Below, one piece after another: positions 18,297 to 26,403 of a stretch of DNA of 64,000 bases (position 1 is its first letter; each line of letters begins with the position of its first letter). The notes under the pieces are model-generated. The model made no database searches, was not told the DNA's origin, and saw only the letters and a list, made by a program, of their open reading frames with translations. A program made the position numbers and the translations under genes. This DNA is from Desulfovibrio sp. (GTDB lineage: Bacteria > Desulfobacterota > Desulfovibrionia > Desulfovibrionales > Desulfovibrionaceae): NCBI GenBank assembly GCA_016208105.1, contig JACQYS010000016.1, positions 22,123 through 86,122 on the forward strand, in the 5' to 3' direction.

Positions 18297-18803
18297 TCAT
18301 TTGGCCCCAAAGAGTTCGCGCTCGAACTCGTGGGGTTTTCTTAAGTTGGAAATGACGATCCTTTGCCCAGACCCCGTGACCAACAGGACCCGGCCGTAGC
18401 CCAAAAGCGACCCGAGAAGCCCGGTGCAGGCTCGGACCGATTCGATGCGCCCCAGGTCGATGGAGAAGAGGGAGCCGGAAAGCACGTCGTGCTGGATGAC
18501 CCGTTTGGTGGTGACGAGCACCTTGTTGCTGAAAAAGCTCAAAAGCCTGGCCATGCCGAACAGGCCAAAGATTACGGCCGCCGTGAAACAGACTGTCTTT
18601 ACCGTGCCGTTGATGAGGGGGGGCAATATCCGCTTGAAATCTTCGGGAGGAGTGAACTGGACAGCCGCCAAAATTGGATCTTTGTAGGCGAGCACGGCCC
18701 CGGCCAGTCCGAAATAGACGGCAGCCTTGATGAAAACGGCCCAATGCTTTTTCGTCTGGTAGAGAATGTCTTCCTTTTCGGCCAGAACGCGGCGAGGCTC
18801 CAT
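18297..18803 (-). CDS. Membrane-anchored bacterial PH-domain protein
   Basis: The 168-residue protein starts 'MEPRRVLAEKEDILYQTKKHW' and has two hydrophobic helices ('FIKAAVYFGLAGAVLAY' and 'VCFTAAVIFGLFGMARLLSFF') followed by a domain 'NKVLVTTKRVIQHDVLSGSLFSIDLGRIESV', the typical bPH_2/DUF304 strand pattern in which the start of the domain reads 'vT.kRvi...G.......i.l..I.sv'. Role unknown; such proteins sit at the inner membrane. I take the start at ATG 18803, since longer versions add a poorly coding N-terminus. It lies upstream of, and on the same strand as, the glrK-like gene. Confidence 0.75.
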   Translation of the reverse strand: MEPRRVLAEKEDILYQTKKHWAVFIKAAVYFGLAGAVLAYKDPILAAVQFTPPEDFKRILPPLINGTVKTVCFTAAVIFGLFGMARLLSFFSNKVLVTTKRVIQHDVLSGSLFSIDLGRIESVRACTGLLGSLLGYGRVLLVTGSGQRIVISNLRKPHEFERELFGAK

Positions 18804-18991
18804 ACGTGTCTCCCATTCCCCTGTTTCAGTGCGGCTTGCTTGCCTTTGTAACGCACGCTTAAGGCTTGTGTAAAGAATTGAAGGAATTAAACCATCACGA
18901 ACCATTCGTTCCGGAATATGTTTTCCATCCCTCTTTCCAACCGTGAAATTTGGAATTACACTCTTTAACTAGAATTAAAGAGGAGACGCCA

Positions 18992-19084
18992 ATGCTGGAC
19001 GCGCTGCTTTTCCTGGCAATAGTCGTGGGGGGAGCCATCATCATAAACAAGCTGTTCCCGAAAATCGAAGGCGGCGGGGGCTGA
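18992..19084 (+). CDS. 30-residue single-helix membrane peptide
   Basis: ATG 18992 opens 30 codons ending in TGA at 19084: a hydrophobic helix 'LLFLAIVVGGAIIINKLF' framed by 'MLDA' and a charged, Gly-rich end 'PKIEGGGG'. A very strong SD, AAAGAGGAGA, lies seven bases upstream, and an AT-rich promoter-like stretch precedes it. It resembles the short single-pass membrane proteins that regulate membrane enzymes; no family is recognisable. It stands alone between the divergent PH-domain gene and the convergent rhomboid gene. Confidence 0.6.
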   Translation: MLDALLFLAIVVGGAIIINKLFPKIEGGGG

Positions 19085-19135
19085 ATACCCCGCGTCGGCC
19101 CGGACTTCGGTCAGGAGTCCCCCAAAGACAAGAGA

Positions 19136-20086
19136 TCATGCAAGTAGGGCCCAGGCCCAGGCAAGAATAACCGTCATGGCCGCCGCTGTTCCCAGCCACG
19201 GGGAGAGCGGGCGGCCGTTTTTTTTCGTAATCCGCTCCAGGCCGGCGTAGACAAGCCCCAGAACGAACCCGGCCCCGAATCCCATAAAGTGCCCGGCAAG
19301 ATCGATCCTGCGGGCCTCTTCCTCCGACCCCACGCCCAGAAAGGCCAGAATCATGAGTCCGGCCGCAAATGGCAGGGCCCGGCGCCAGCTCAGATTCCGG
19401 CCGAGGCGTATGAGCCTGACCCCGGCCAAAACACCGAGCGCGGCGAAGACCGCGGTGGATGAGCCCAGAAATCTGTAGCCGCTGGCCTGCAGGGGAATCT
19501 TGACCAGGTTGGCCCAGACGGCCCCGGCCAGAGACAAGAACCAGGCCGAGCCCAGACCAATCTCGCCGGCCAGCAACAAAAGAAACGTGCCCCCAAGGCA
19601 CACGTTCCCGACCAGGTGGGCTATATCGGCGTGCAGGGTCAACGCGGTAACGGCTCTCCACAGTTCACCGGCGGCCATGAGCCCGGTGTCGCCGCTGCCG
19701 CGCGTATGCCAGTCTTTCAGGAAAATTCCGAGGGTGTTTTCAGACCCGGTCATGGTCAGAAAAACCGTGACAATGGAGAGGCTCCACAGCACTCCGGGCA
19801 GCTCCCCCCAGGAGGAGGGCTTGGCCCTGAAGTCTGGAATGGCCACCGGCTCGGGCGGATTCTCCTTAAGGTAGGCCTGGAGCTCGCCGAGTGCCTCCTC
19901 GCGACGGGAAGCCGGAACCAGAAGCCGAAGTCCCGGCCAGCCCTGGCGCACCCTGTGCGGCACCCGCCTGGACAAAAGCACCAGGGACCATTGCCTGGCC
20001 ATGTCCTGCGTGAGCTCTGGCTGGCCGATCTCGGTCAACAGTTCCGGAGCCACATCCGGCCAGGATTGTCTGGGAGTTGGAAGCAT
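19136..20086 (-). CDS. Rhomboid-family intramembrane serine protease
   Basis: The 316-residue product has about 85 cytosolic residues, then the rhomboid core: 'LTLHADIAHLVGNVCLGGTFLLLLAGE' gives the HxxxxHLxxN motif in TM2, 'GSSTAVFAALGVLAGVRL' supplies the serine-bearing TM4 (GSS rather than the usual GxSG), and 'DLAGHFMGFGAGFVLGLVY' supplies the catalytic histidine in TM6. Rhomboids cleave transmembrane helices of partner proteins. The altered residue after the serine means activity should be tested. The ATG at 20086 is the first plausible start. Confidence 0.85.
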   Translation of the reverse strand: MLPTPRQSWPDVAPELLTEIGQPELTQDMARQWSLVLLSRRVPHRVRQGWPGLRLLVPASRREEALGELQAYLKENPPEPVAIPDFRAKPSSWGELPGVLWSLSIVTVFLTMTGSENTLGIFLKDWHTRGSGDTGLMAAGELWRAVTALTLHADIAHLVGNVCLGGTFLLLLAGEIGLGSAWFLSLAGAVWANLVKIPLQASGYRFLGSSTAVFAALGVLAGVRLIRLGRNLSWRRALPFAAGLMILAFLGVGSEEEARRIDLAGHFMGFGAGFVLGLVYAGLERITKKNGRPLSPWLGTAAAMTVILAWAWALLA

Positions 20087-20184
20087 GGGTGCCTGATCGC
20101 CTCAGTCCTTGAATTGGCTCTTTTCGCCGGTTCTCAACTCTGTTAAAGGAGCCATGGTCATTCATACGACTCGAAGGGAACGCC

Positions 20185-21294
20185 ATGGACAAGCAGCAGC
20201 AAATCTATTCTTTCTTTCTCTTGGGCATACTCGCGGTATCCCTCTACTTCGCATTCCAGGTTTTGAATCCCTTCGTCCACAACATCTTCGTGGCCATTAT
20301 CCTGGCCAGCCTGCTCCACCCGTTCCACCAGCGGCTGAGGACCAAATTGAACGGCAAGGACGTGGTTGCCGCGCTCGTTTCCACCGTACTGGTCACCCTG
20401 CTCATCATCCTGCCCATGTTCCTGTTCACCGGGGCGCTTATCGGCCAGGCAGCGAAATCCTTGAACGCCCTGCAGACATGGCTCAAGGCCGCCCACCTGG
20501 AAACCTGGCTCAAGGACGAGAGCTTCGCTCCCTACGTCAACTGGTTAAACGAGGCTTTCCCCTGGCTTGAATTCGACCTGAGCAAGGTCGACATCAGGGG
20601 CGGCCTGCTGGACCTTTCCAAAAATCTCGGACAGCTCACCATCGACCTTGGCACCCGTTTGCTCGGCAACTTCATCGGGGTGCTCCTGGACTTCTTGATC
20701 ATGCTCTTCGTGCTGTTCTTCCTCTTTCTCGACGGCGAGTCCATGCTTGTGCAGCTCAAGCATCTTTCCCCGCTGCACGACGCCCAGGAAGACCGCATCC
20801 TGCGCAAGCTTCGCGACGTGGCCCGCTCCGTGGTGGTGGGCAGCTTCCTGGTGGCCATCTGCCAGGGCGTGGTGGGCGGCCTTGGCCTTGCCATCGTGGG
20901 CATCCCGGCCCTTTTCTGGGGAGCCATGATGGGGTTCGCGTCCCTGGTGCCCGTTGTCGGCACCCTGCTCATCTGGGGTCCGGCCGCGCTGTACCTGCTC
21001 ATCATCGGGGACTGGAAGGGCGCTCTTATCATCGCCGGTTGGGGCGCTATCATCGTCTCCGGCATCGACTCGTTCGTACGGCCCATGCTCATGAAAGGCC
21101 AGGCGCAGATGTCCACCTTCTGGGTGTTCCTCTCCATCATCGGCGGCATCAAGTACTTCGGTCCGCTGGGAATCCTCTACGGCCCCATGATCCTGGCCCT
21201 GGCCATGGTGATGTTAAGCATCTACGCCGACGAATACAGCGACCTGCTGGCCACCAAATGCCTTCCTCCCCAGGAGACGCCGAAAAAAAAGTGA
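20185..21294 (+). CDS. AI-2E/PerM family transporter (UPF0118)
   Basis: The 369-residue protein has the PerM layout: two N-terminal helix pairs ('FFLLGILAVSLYFAFQVLNPF', 'VHNIFVAIILASLLHPF'), a soluble middle region, and 'FLIMLFVLFFLFLDGESML' followed by the conserved 'GLGLAIVGIPALFWGAMMGFASLVPVVGTLLIWGP' block. Family members export autoinducer-2 or exchange Na+ for H+; the substrate here is unknown. ATG 20185 is preceded by AAGGGAACGCC. It is convergent with the small secreted-protein gene, only six bases away. Confidence 0.88.
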   Translation: MDKQQQIYSFFLLGILAVSLYFAFQVLNPFVHNIFVAIILASLLHPFHQRLRTKLNGKDVVAALVSTVLVTLLIILPMFLFTGALIGQAAKSLNALQTWLKAAHLETWLKDESFAPYVNWLNEAFPWLEFDLSKVDIRGGLLDLSKNLGQLTIDLGTRLLGNFIGVLLDFLIMLFVLFFLFLDGESMLVQLKHLSPLHDAQEDRILRKLRDVARSVVVGSFLVAICQGVVGGLGLAIVGIPALFWGAMMGFASLVPVVGTLLIWGPAALYLLIIGDWKGALIIAGWGAIIVSGIDSFVRPMLMKGQAQMSTFWVFLSIIGGIKYFGPLGILYGPMILALAMVMLSIYADEYSDLLATKCLPPQETPKKK

Positions 21295-21300
21295 GCGCAG

Positions 21301-21747
21301 CTACTTCGCCTGGCTCCATTCCTCGCGAAGCTGCCTGAGTATTTCGGCTGCCTCCGGGATGTTTTTTCGCTGCAAAGCCCACACCCGAACCGCCTTGTTC
21401 ACCGGGATGGCCCGGTTGGCAGGGTCCTTGTAGAAGGCGTCGAGCCCCTCCACGAAATCCTTGAGCGAAAGCCCGAAGAAGAACCGGCTTGTATTGTAGT
21501 CGAAGGTGGTCTGGGTTTTCTCCAGGCAGGCCTTGTCTTCCTTGTAGAGCACGATGCTGCCCTTGGACAGGGTGGGCATGGTGAAGTCGGCGCCTGTGGT
21601 CACGCCGTCCAGAATACCTGTCATGTAGGCGTACTTCCAGGAATCGTTGCGCTCTTGCCAATCCTTGCCGTCGCGTTCGGATTGGGCGTGGGACACGGCA
21701 GCGGTAACGAGCAAGAGAAAACTTATGACGAGTAGAACTAGGCGCAT
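21301..21747 (-). CDS. Unknown secreted protein
   Basis: The 148-residue product begins with a clear Sec signal peptide 'MRLVLLVISFLLLVTAAVSHA' (likely cleavage after SHA) and continues as a soluble, mostly helical domain: 'YAYMTGILDGVTTGADF' and 'FFFGLSLKDFVEGLDAFYKDP'. The pattern (a 'G.ldG' helix and a final helix with 'Y.dP.N..ipv..A') resembles small periplasmic Rap1a/Tai-like immunity folds only loosely, so I do not assign a function. It sits 35 bases downstream of the methyltransferase gene on the same strand. Confidence 0.72.
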   Translation of the reverse strand: MRLVLLVISFLLLVTAAVSHAQSERDGKDWQERNDSWKYAYMTGILDGVTTGADFTMPTLSKGSIVLYKEDKACLEKTQTTFDYNTSRFFFGLSLKDFVEGLDAFYKDPANRAIPVNKAVRVWALQRKNIPEAAEILRQLREEWSQAK

Positions 21748-21781
21748 GGGATAACCTCACGGTGATGTGGTGGCGGTGGTA

Positions 21782-22420
21782 TCAGGGGCATGCTCCGCTG
21801 GCAACCGGGGAAGGCTTGCGGCAGACGATTCGGCCCATGACCCGGGGCGGATCGTCCAGGAAACCCTCGTAATGCTCAAGCACCTCCCAACCTTCAAACC
21901 AGGCCGCCAGCTCGCCGCGCCCAAGCAGATGGTCCGGATTGCGGGGTTTGCCGTAGGCTTCCTGGCCCTCCAGGTACGTCTCGTAGACGAACATGCCTCC
22001 GGGGATCAGGCAATCGCGCAGCCCCCCAATGAGAGGGCGGTGCAGATATCGAAAGACCATCACCGCGCCGAAGGCCTGGGCCTCGAAAACAGGCGGTTCA
22101 GGTGTTTCCAGGTCAAGCCGCATGAACCGGACGTTCTCCGGGTGGCCCGCCTCGGCCACGCTCTCCAGGGCAAGCGAGGATTTGTCCACGAGCACAACGC
22201 GCGCCCCGAGACCTGCTAGATACAGGCCGTTTCTCCCGTCGCCGCAGGCCACGTCCAGCACAGGGCCCAGACCAGCCGCCTGGAGCAGTGCACCGCTCCA
22301 TCGCACCAGAAGCCCGGAGGCCTTGCGCGCAACCCCGGAGAGGGTCTGCGGACCTCCCTCGCGCGCGCCCTGCCCCGCTTCACAGACTTTGGGCGTTTGA
22401 ATCCCTTTCGCGTTCGCCAT
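21782..22420 (-). CDS. Class I SAM-dependent methyltransferase
   Basis: The 212-residue protein has motif I 'VLDVACGDGRNGLYLAGLGARVVLVD', motif II-like 'VRFMRLDLETPEPP', and 'GAVMVFRYLHRPLIGGLRDCLIPGGMFVYETYLEG', the TehB/Methyltransf_11-like pattern with an acidic residue at the end of strand 2. The substrate is unknown; similar proteins methylate small thiols or tellurite. I chose ATG 22420 since the two preceding codons start with TTG. It is downstream of sppA, about 40 bp away, and likely shares its transcript. Confidence 0.82.
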   Translation of the reverse strand: MANAKGIQTPKVCEAGQGAREGGPQTLSGVARKASGLLVRWSGALLQAAGLGPVLDVACGDGRNGLYLAGLGARVVLVDKSSLALESVAEAGHPENVRFMRLDLETPEPPVFEAQAFGAVMVFRYLHRPLIGGLRDCLIPGGMFVYETYLEGQEAYGKPRNPDHLLGRGELAAWFEGWEVLEHYEGFLDDPPRVMGRIVCRKPSPVASGACP

Positions 22421-22460
22421 CAGCAAGCCTCACGCCAAAAATAGCTTTCTCCTTTGGATA

Positions 22461-23459
22461 TCATCGCCACTGTTCCGGCAGCGCTTGGGGCCAGAGGTAG
22501 TAGAATCCGGCGTCCACAGGCATTCCCAGGCTCTCCAGGCCGATGCTGACCCCGAGCGTCTTGGCTCCCTCCCCGCCCCATTGCCCGGTTGCCGCATTGT
22601 AGTAGGTGTCGTCTTCGTATTTCGACCTGCGGTAGACCACCACCTTGGCGTTTTCCGCCACTCCGGCAAGGGCTTTGGCCCTGGCCAGGGCGTCCCTGGG
22701 ATATCCCAGCCTGTCCACAAGCCCAAGCTCCTTGGCCTTCCCCCCGGCGTACACACCCGCCCTGGCGGCCTCGTCCTTTTGGGAGCGTGAGAGCTTCCGT
22801 TTAGATGCCAGAAGCTCCAGGAACATGGCGTTCATCTGATCGATCATCTCCTGGGTGATGCGGCGCTCCTCTTCGGTTGAGGCCCGAAAGGGCGAGCCCA
22901 TGTCTTTGAGCGATCCGGACTTGGTCACCTCGGCATCAACCCCGATTTTGCCCATGAGCCCCGCCAGCTTTGGCGAAACAAAGAGCGTCCCAACGGATCC
23001 GACCACGGAAGCCGGGGTGGCCTGGATCTCGTCGGCTGCCAGGGCCAGGTAATAGCCGCCTGAAGCGCATACGGTCATTGCCTGAGCCACAACCTTCACA
23101 TGCGTTGAAGCCTTGTACGCCTCGATCTCCTTAAAAAGCATGTCCGTACCGGCCACCGTGCCGCCAGGGCTGTCGATGAGAAGCACCAGGGCTTTCACGT
23201 TCTTGTCCTTGGCGGCTTTTCTCAAGATGGCCGTCGCTTCCTGCACCGTTCCCGGGCGTGAGGACAAAAGACCCTGGCGTGGCCCCAGGCCGATGAAGCC
23301 GCTCACGGGCAGCACCAATACCTTTGCGGAACCGCTCCCTTCAAGCACGGACTGTGTAAGCGACGTTGATGCCGGATCCCCGAACAGGCTCAGCCGGGGG
23401 GAGCACCCGGCGGCTGTTGCCAGAATCAGCATGAGAGAAAGAACGATACGGGCGGGCAT
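22461..23459 (-). CDS. sppA: Signal peptide peptidase SppA, lipoprotein form
   Basis: The 332-residue product starts with a lipoprotein signal peptide ending 'LATAAGC'. It carries the S49 peptidase core: 'LVLLIDSPGGTVAGTD', the nucleophilic serine in 'TVCASGGYYLALAADEI' and the general-base lysine in 'SGSLKDMGSPFR'. SppA degrades signal-peptide remnants at the inner membrane. Length fits the short, SppA36K-like type rather than the double-domain E. coli SppA67K. It is unusual in that lipidation, not a transmembrane helix, appears to anchor it. Confidence 0.87.
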   Translation of the reverse strand: MPARIVLSLMLILATAAGCSPRLSLFGDPASTSLTQSVLEGSGSAKVLVLPVSGFIGLGPRQGLLSSRPGTVQEATAILRKAAKDKNVKALVLLIDSPGGTVAGTDMLFKEIEAYKASTHVKVVAQAMTVCASGGYYLALAADEIQATPASVVGSVGTLFVSPKLAGLMGKIGVDAEVTKSGSLKDMGSPFRASTEEERRITQEMIDQMNAMFLELLASKRKLSRSQKDEAARAGVYAGGKAKELGLVDRLGYPRDALARAKALAGVAENAKVVVYRRSKYEDDTYYNAATGQWGGEGAKTLGVSIGLESLGMPVDAGFYYLWPQALPEQWR

Positions 23460-23845
23460 GCCTGGCCTCCAAGTTCAGGTTCGATCTTGGTTTATCCCAT
23501 GAAAACAGTTCTGTTGTCACCTTACGGAATGTTGGCAAAGGTGGTCGAATAGGCCGTAACCCACACCAAAAGCCTGTAGTTACCTGAAGCGCGGCATGGA
23601 CGCTGGCCTTCAATCGTAAATGGAAAACAGGAACGCGTGTACGGCTACAGACTCTTGTCTGGCATACCCAATGGGACGAACAGTATATGGGGCACTCGCA
23701 CTCTATCGTTTGACGCAACGTACCCTCTGCCACTCCTCTTTATCGCGCAAATATAATCCGCACATTCTGTGGTTTGGACACTTGCTATTTCATAGCACTT
23801 ACTGCTAGATGCCTCTAGAAGTTGTACCCTGCAGTGGAGGTCCGC
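23460..23845. other. 386-bp intergenic region between divergent genes
   Basis: The stretch separates sppA from the 23846 gene. It is less GC-rich than its neighbours and contains short open frames without SD sites or recognisable products. It presumably holds the promoters of both flanking genes; I see no convincing repeat, RNA gene or operator. Confidence 0.5.
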
Positions 23846-24394
23846 ATGAACGGGAAAGCGCGAGCCACCAGATGGCGTGCCAGGCAAGTCGCAGAGGGTG
23901 GAAAACCCATCGGCGTAACTCTTACCGCGGGAGCAGCTCAAGCGCTTGAGTCCTTGCAGGCCGTTTACCGCATGTCGCAACGCGAAGCCATCTCACAGGC
24001 TTTAGAACTTGCGGCAGGACATCCCGAGCTGTTTCATTCCACCAGAGAGATGCCACTGTCGGATGTTTTGGGAGAAGGTTCCACATCACGGAGAATCGAA
24101 GAGCTGGAACTTCGACTTGAAATGCTGGAAGCCACTCTCGCCAAGAAAGCCGAGGAAGAACAGCAAGCTTCAGCACCAAACCAAGCCCAGGAAGACAAAG
24201 CGATACTTATCGCCTTTACCGCAAAGCAGATGCTTGAGCATGGTGAACGCATGTCCCGCGTGCAGCTATATGCGCTGGCAAAGCAGCACAACATGCCCGT
24301 TCCACCTACACAGCATGACTATAACGTTTTCATTTCCTACCACATGGACATGATACGCGAAATGATGCGCAGCCTAAAGGAGCGTACGCATTAA
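23846..24394 (+). CDS. Unknown protein, possible ribbon-helix-helix DNA-binding N-terminus and coiled coil
   Basis: The 182-residue product starts at ATG 23846 behind GGAGGTCCGC. Its basic N-terminus 'MNGKARATRWRARQVAEGGKP' leads into 'IGVTLTAGAAQALESLQAVYRMSQREAISQALELA', a strand-helix-helix pattern like ribbon-helix-helix repressors. A coiled coil follows ('RIEELELRLEMLEATLAKKAEEEQQ') and then a helical domain. I infer a DNA-binding accessory protein; nothing says which genes it acts on. Its stop overlaps the stop of the convergent nitroreductase gene by four bases. Confidence 0.65.
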   Translation: MNGKARATRWRARQVAEGGKPIGVTLTAGAAQALESLQAVYRMSQREAISQALELAAGHPELFHSTREMPLSDVLGEGSTSRRIEELELRLEMLEATLAKKAEEEQQASAPNQAQEDKAILIAFTAKQMLEHGERMSRVQLYALAKQHNMPVPPTQHDYNVFISYHMDMIREMMRSLKERTH

Positions 24395-25869
24395 CGGCTG
24401 CGGGTAGGCCCCACGGCAACCACGTAGGCAAGCCCAGCCCCGTCGGGCAAGCCCAAGAGTTCGGCGGCATCCCCGTCGAAGAAAGCACCCACGCCGCAAG
24501 CCCCGATCCCCAGGGATTCAGCGGCCAAATACAATCTGTGCCCCAGCCGCCCCGCAGCCTGGAGCGCTCCCCGGTACCCCCTGTCTCCCAGACACGGTTC
24601 CAGCTCGGAAAAATCGACAAGAAACAGTACGTGCATGGCCGCATCGCGCATCCAGAGCTGGTCCAGGCATACCTTGGCCATGGCTTCGCGCATGTCGCCG
24701 TCACGGCGCAGGCCGATGCGCATGTTCAGACGGTCAAACAGGGAAAAACCCATTGGGATAGGCGGCGCCGCAGGGGACAACACCCCCACTGTGCAGGCCT
24801 CTTCAGCGGGATGCCCACCCGGGGGATACAAAGGGCCGGACAGGCTCGCCAGCATCTTGAGCATCGCGCCCCTATACTGCGAATCCGAAATGAAATTTCT
24901 CCTGGAGCGTCTGGCGGACATGGCCGGGAACAGCTTTGTCTGTTCGTAGAAGCCGCTGGGCGAAGCACACCCCTGCCAGTTCAGTCCCGCCCCCAGCCTG
25001 GTGTGCCGGGCCGGCGGCATGGCCGCGTCCTGGCCGACAAGCCTGGAGCAAGCGGAATGCACGGCCTGCACCCCGCTCATGGGGGCGTCCGCTGGAGAAC
25101 ACCTGCTGACCAACGCCGAATCTTCAGGCAGCGGTCCAAGATTGCCATTGGCGGACCGGCCATGGCCAGGACAGAACCTGATAACGCTCAAACAACCTTC
25201 CAGGGCGGCGTCAATGCCAAGAAATCCAGCGACCGCCGCGTCGTCGAAGTTGAGCTCCACCCGCACAGGAACGTCGTAGGCACCAAATCCCAGGGCCAAT
25301 CCTTCCACCATGTGTCCGGCGTCCAGATTCAGATAGCGGTAGGCCCGGGTGCGGTACTTCCAGGCGGTACGATAGAAAATGGCCGTAACGAACACAAACG
25401 CCTCGCCCTCAAGGGATGAGCGATGCGGCAGTCCAAGCGATGCAGGGGTTGGAAACCCTGTGCGCAGTTCGGTCAGGCCATGCCCGCCAACATCATAGTG
25501 GTACAGTCCGGCATCAAGACCCGCCCCGCCTGGCCAGGCCAGATATGCTTCACATGGATAGAGGGCGCCTGCGGATGGGCACGCCCTGTAAAAGGATTCG
25601 CGTTCCTTGCGGGGGCTCGACCTGGTAAGCCCGGCCCCGTGAAACAAAATGGCCGAAAGTTCATCCAGGCCAAGGGGCTTGGCCTCTCCGGGGTTTGGAA
25701 CTCTCCACAAGGAGACCTCTGGCAAGTCGACGTCCCTGGGGAGGGAGAAAAGCCGCAACCCCCCATAGCTCTTGAATTTCGATGGCTGGTTCACCCAGTC
25801 CACACCCATGCCGGTGAGCTTGCCCCGGCTGTGGGCCACGACGTCGTGATAGATTCTCGCTGTTATCAC
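24391..25869 (-). CDS. Tandem SagB-type nitroreductase-fold oxidoreductase
   Basis: The 492-residue protein holds two nitroreductase-like halves. Half one contains 'FYRACPSAGALYPCEAYLA' and 'YRYLNLDAGHMVEGLAL'; half two begins 'SARRSRRNFISDSQYRGAMLKML' and ends 'GYRGALQAAGRLGHRLYLAAESLGIGACGVGAFFDGDAAELL'. These are the FMN-binding and SagB-type signatures. SagB relatives oxidise azoline rings in peptide natural products, but stand-alone tandem SagB-type proteins occur in many anaerobes with unknown substrates; no precursor peptide or cyclase is visible. The start is a GTG at 25869 that overlaps the stop of the membrane-protein gene upstream. Confidence 0.82.
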   Translation of the reverse strand: MITARIYHDVVAHSRGKLTGMGVDWVNQPSKFKSYGGLRLFSLPRDVDLPEVSLWRVPNPGEAKPLGLDELSAILFHGAGLTRSSPRKERESFYRACPSAGALYPCEAYLAWPGGAGLDAGLYHYDVGGHGLTELRTGFPTPASLGLPHRSSLEGEAFVFVTAIFYRTAWKYRTRAYRYLNLDAGHMVEGLALGFGAYDVPVRVELNFDDAAVAGFLGIDAALEGCLSVIRFCPGHGRSANGNLGPLPEDSALVSRCSPADAPMSGVQAVHSACSRLVGQDAAMPPARHTRLGAGLNWQGCASPSGFYEQTKLFPAMSARRSRRNFISDSQYRGAMLKMLASLSGPLYPPGGHPAEEACTVGVLSPAAPPIPMGFSLFDRLNMRIGLRRDGDMREAMAKVCLDQLWMRDAAMHVLFLVDFSELEPCLGDRGYRGALQAAGRLGHRLYLAAESLGIGACGVGAFFDGDAAELLGLPDGAGLAYVVAVGPTRSR

Positions 25870-26288
25870 CAGATGAAATCCTTCAGTACGTGGTAACCGG
25901 TGTACACCTGCACAAGTGCCAGAATGGCCAACAGGGTGTTGCCGATTCCATGGACCAGGGCCAGAGGGTTCCCCGGCTTCTTGGTCTTGTTCAGGGACTG
26001 GCCCGTGGCCGTGCCCGAAACGATTAACACCAGCATGACCAATGCGATTCCAGCATGGGTTTTGGCGGCGAAGGGGGCTCCCCAGAAAAACCAGGTCATG
26101 AACAGGCCCCCGCACATACCCGCGGCAAGCCCGACCATGGCGAATCGCCCGAGTAGAACATGACGCTTCCACTGGAATATGGTTTTTCTCCCCAGATGCT
26201 GGGATTTGAAACGCGCATATCCCAAAGTGAAAACATAGAGCGTCAAGAGGATAAGACACAGCATCATCGCTGGATGAACGTAGAGCAT
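25866..26288 (-). CDS. DUF4079-like four-helix membrane protein
   Basis: The 140-residue product begins 'MLYVHPAMMLCLILLTLYVFTLGYARF' and has about four hydrophobic helices with conserved-looking histidines at the ends ('WKRHVLLGRFAM', 'AKTHAGIALVML', 'LALVHGIGNTLLAIL'). This arrangement resembles DUF4079 and b-type-cytochrome-like domains, where such histidines could bind haem. The GTGA overlap with the SagB-type gene couples translation, so it may deliver electrons to that enzyme (inference). An earlier TTG at 26318 is possible. Confidence 0.72.
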   Translation of the reverse strand: MLYVHPAMMLCLILLTLYVFTLGYARFKSQHLGRKTIFQWKRHVLLGRFAMVGLAAGMCGGLFMTWFFWGAPFAAKTHAGIALVMLVLIVSGTATGQSLNKTKKPGNPLALVHGIGNTLLAILALVQVYTGYHVLKDFIW

Positions 26289-26403
26289 GGAGTCCTCAGG
26301 GAGTTGGGCTGTTGCCAAGCCCTTGCCCGCCGGGTAAGAATGATTGTCTTGCCCGCCAAAAAGCGGCTGCCGTCGGACGATTAATTATTATCTACCTGAT
26401 ATC

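Noticed and set aside
23500..23830. Small genes between sppA and the 23846 gene
   Set aside because: The short frames lack SD sites and recognisable products.
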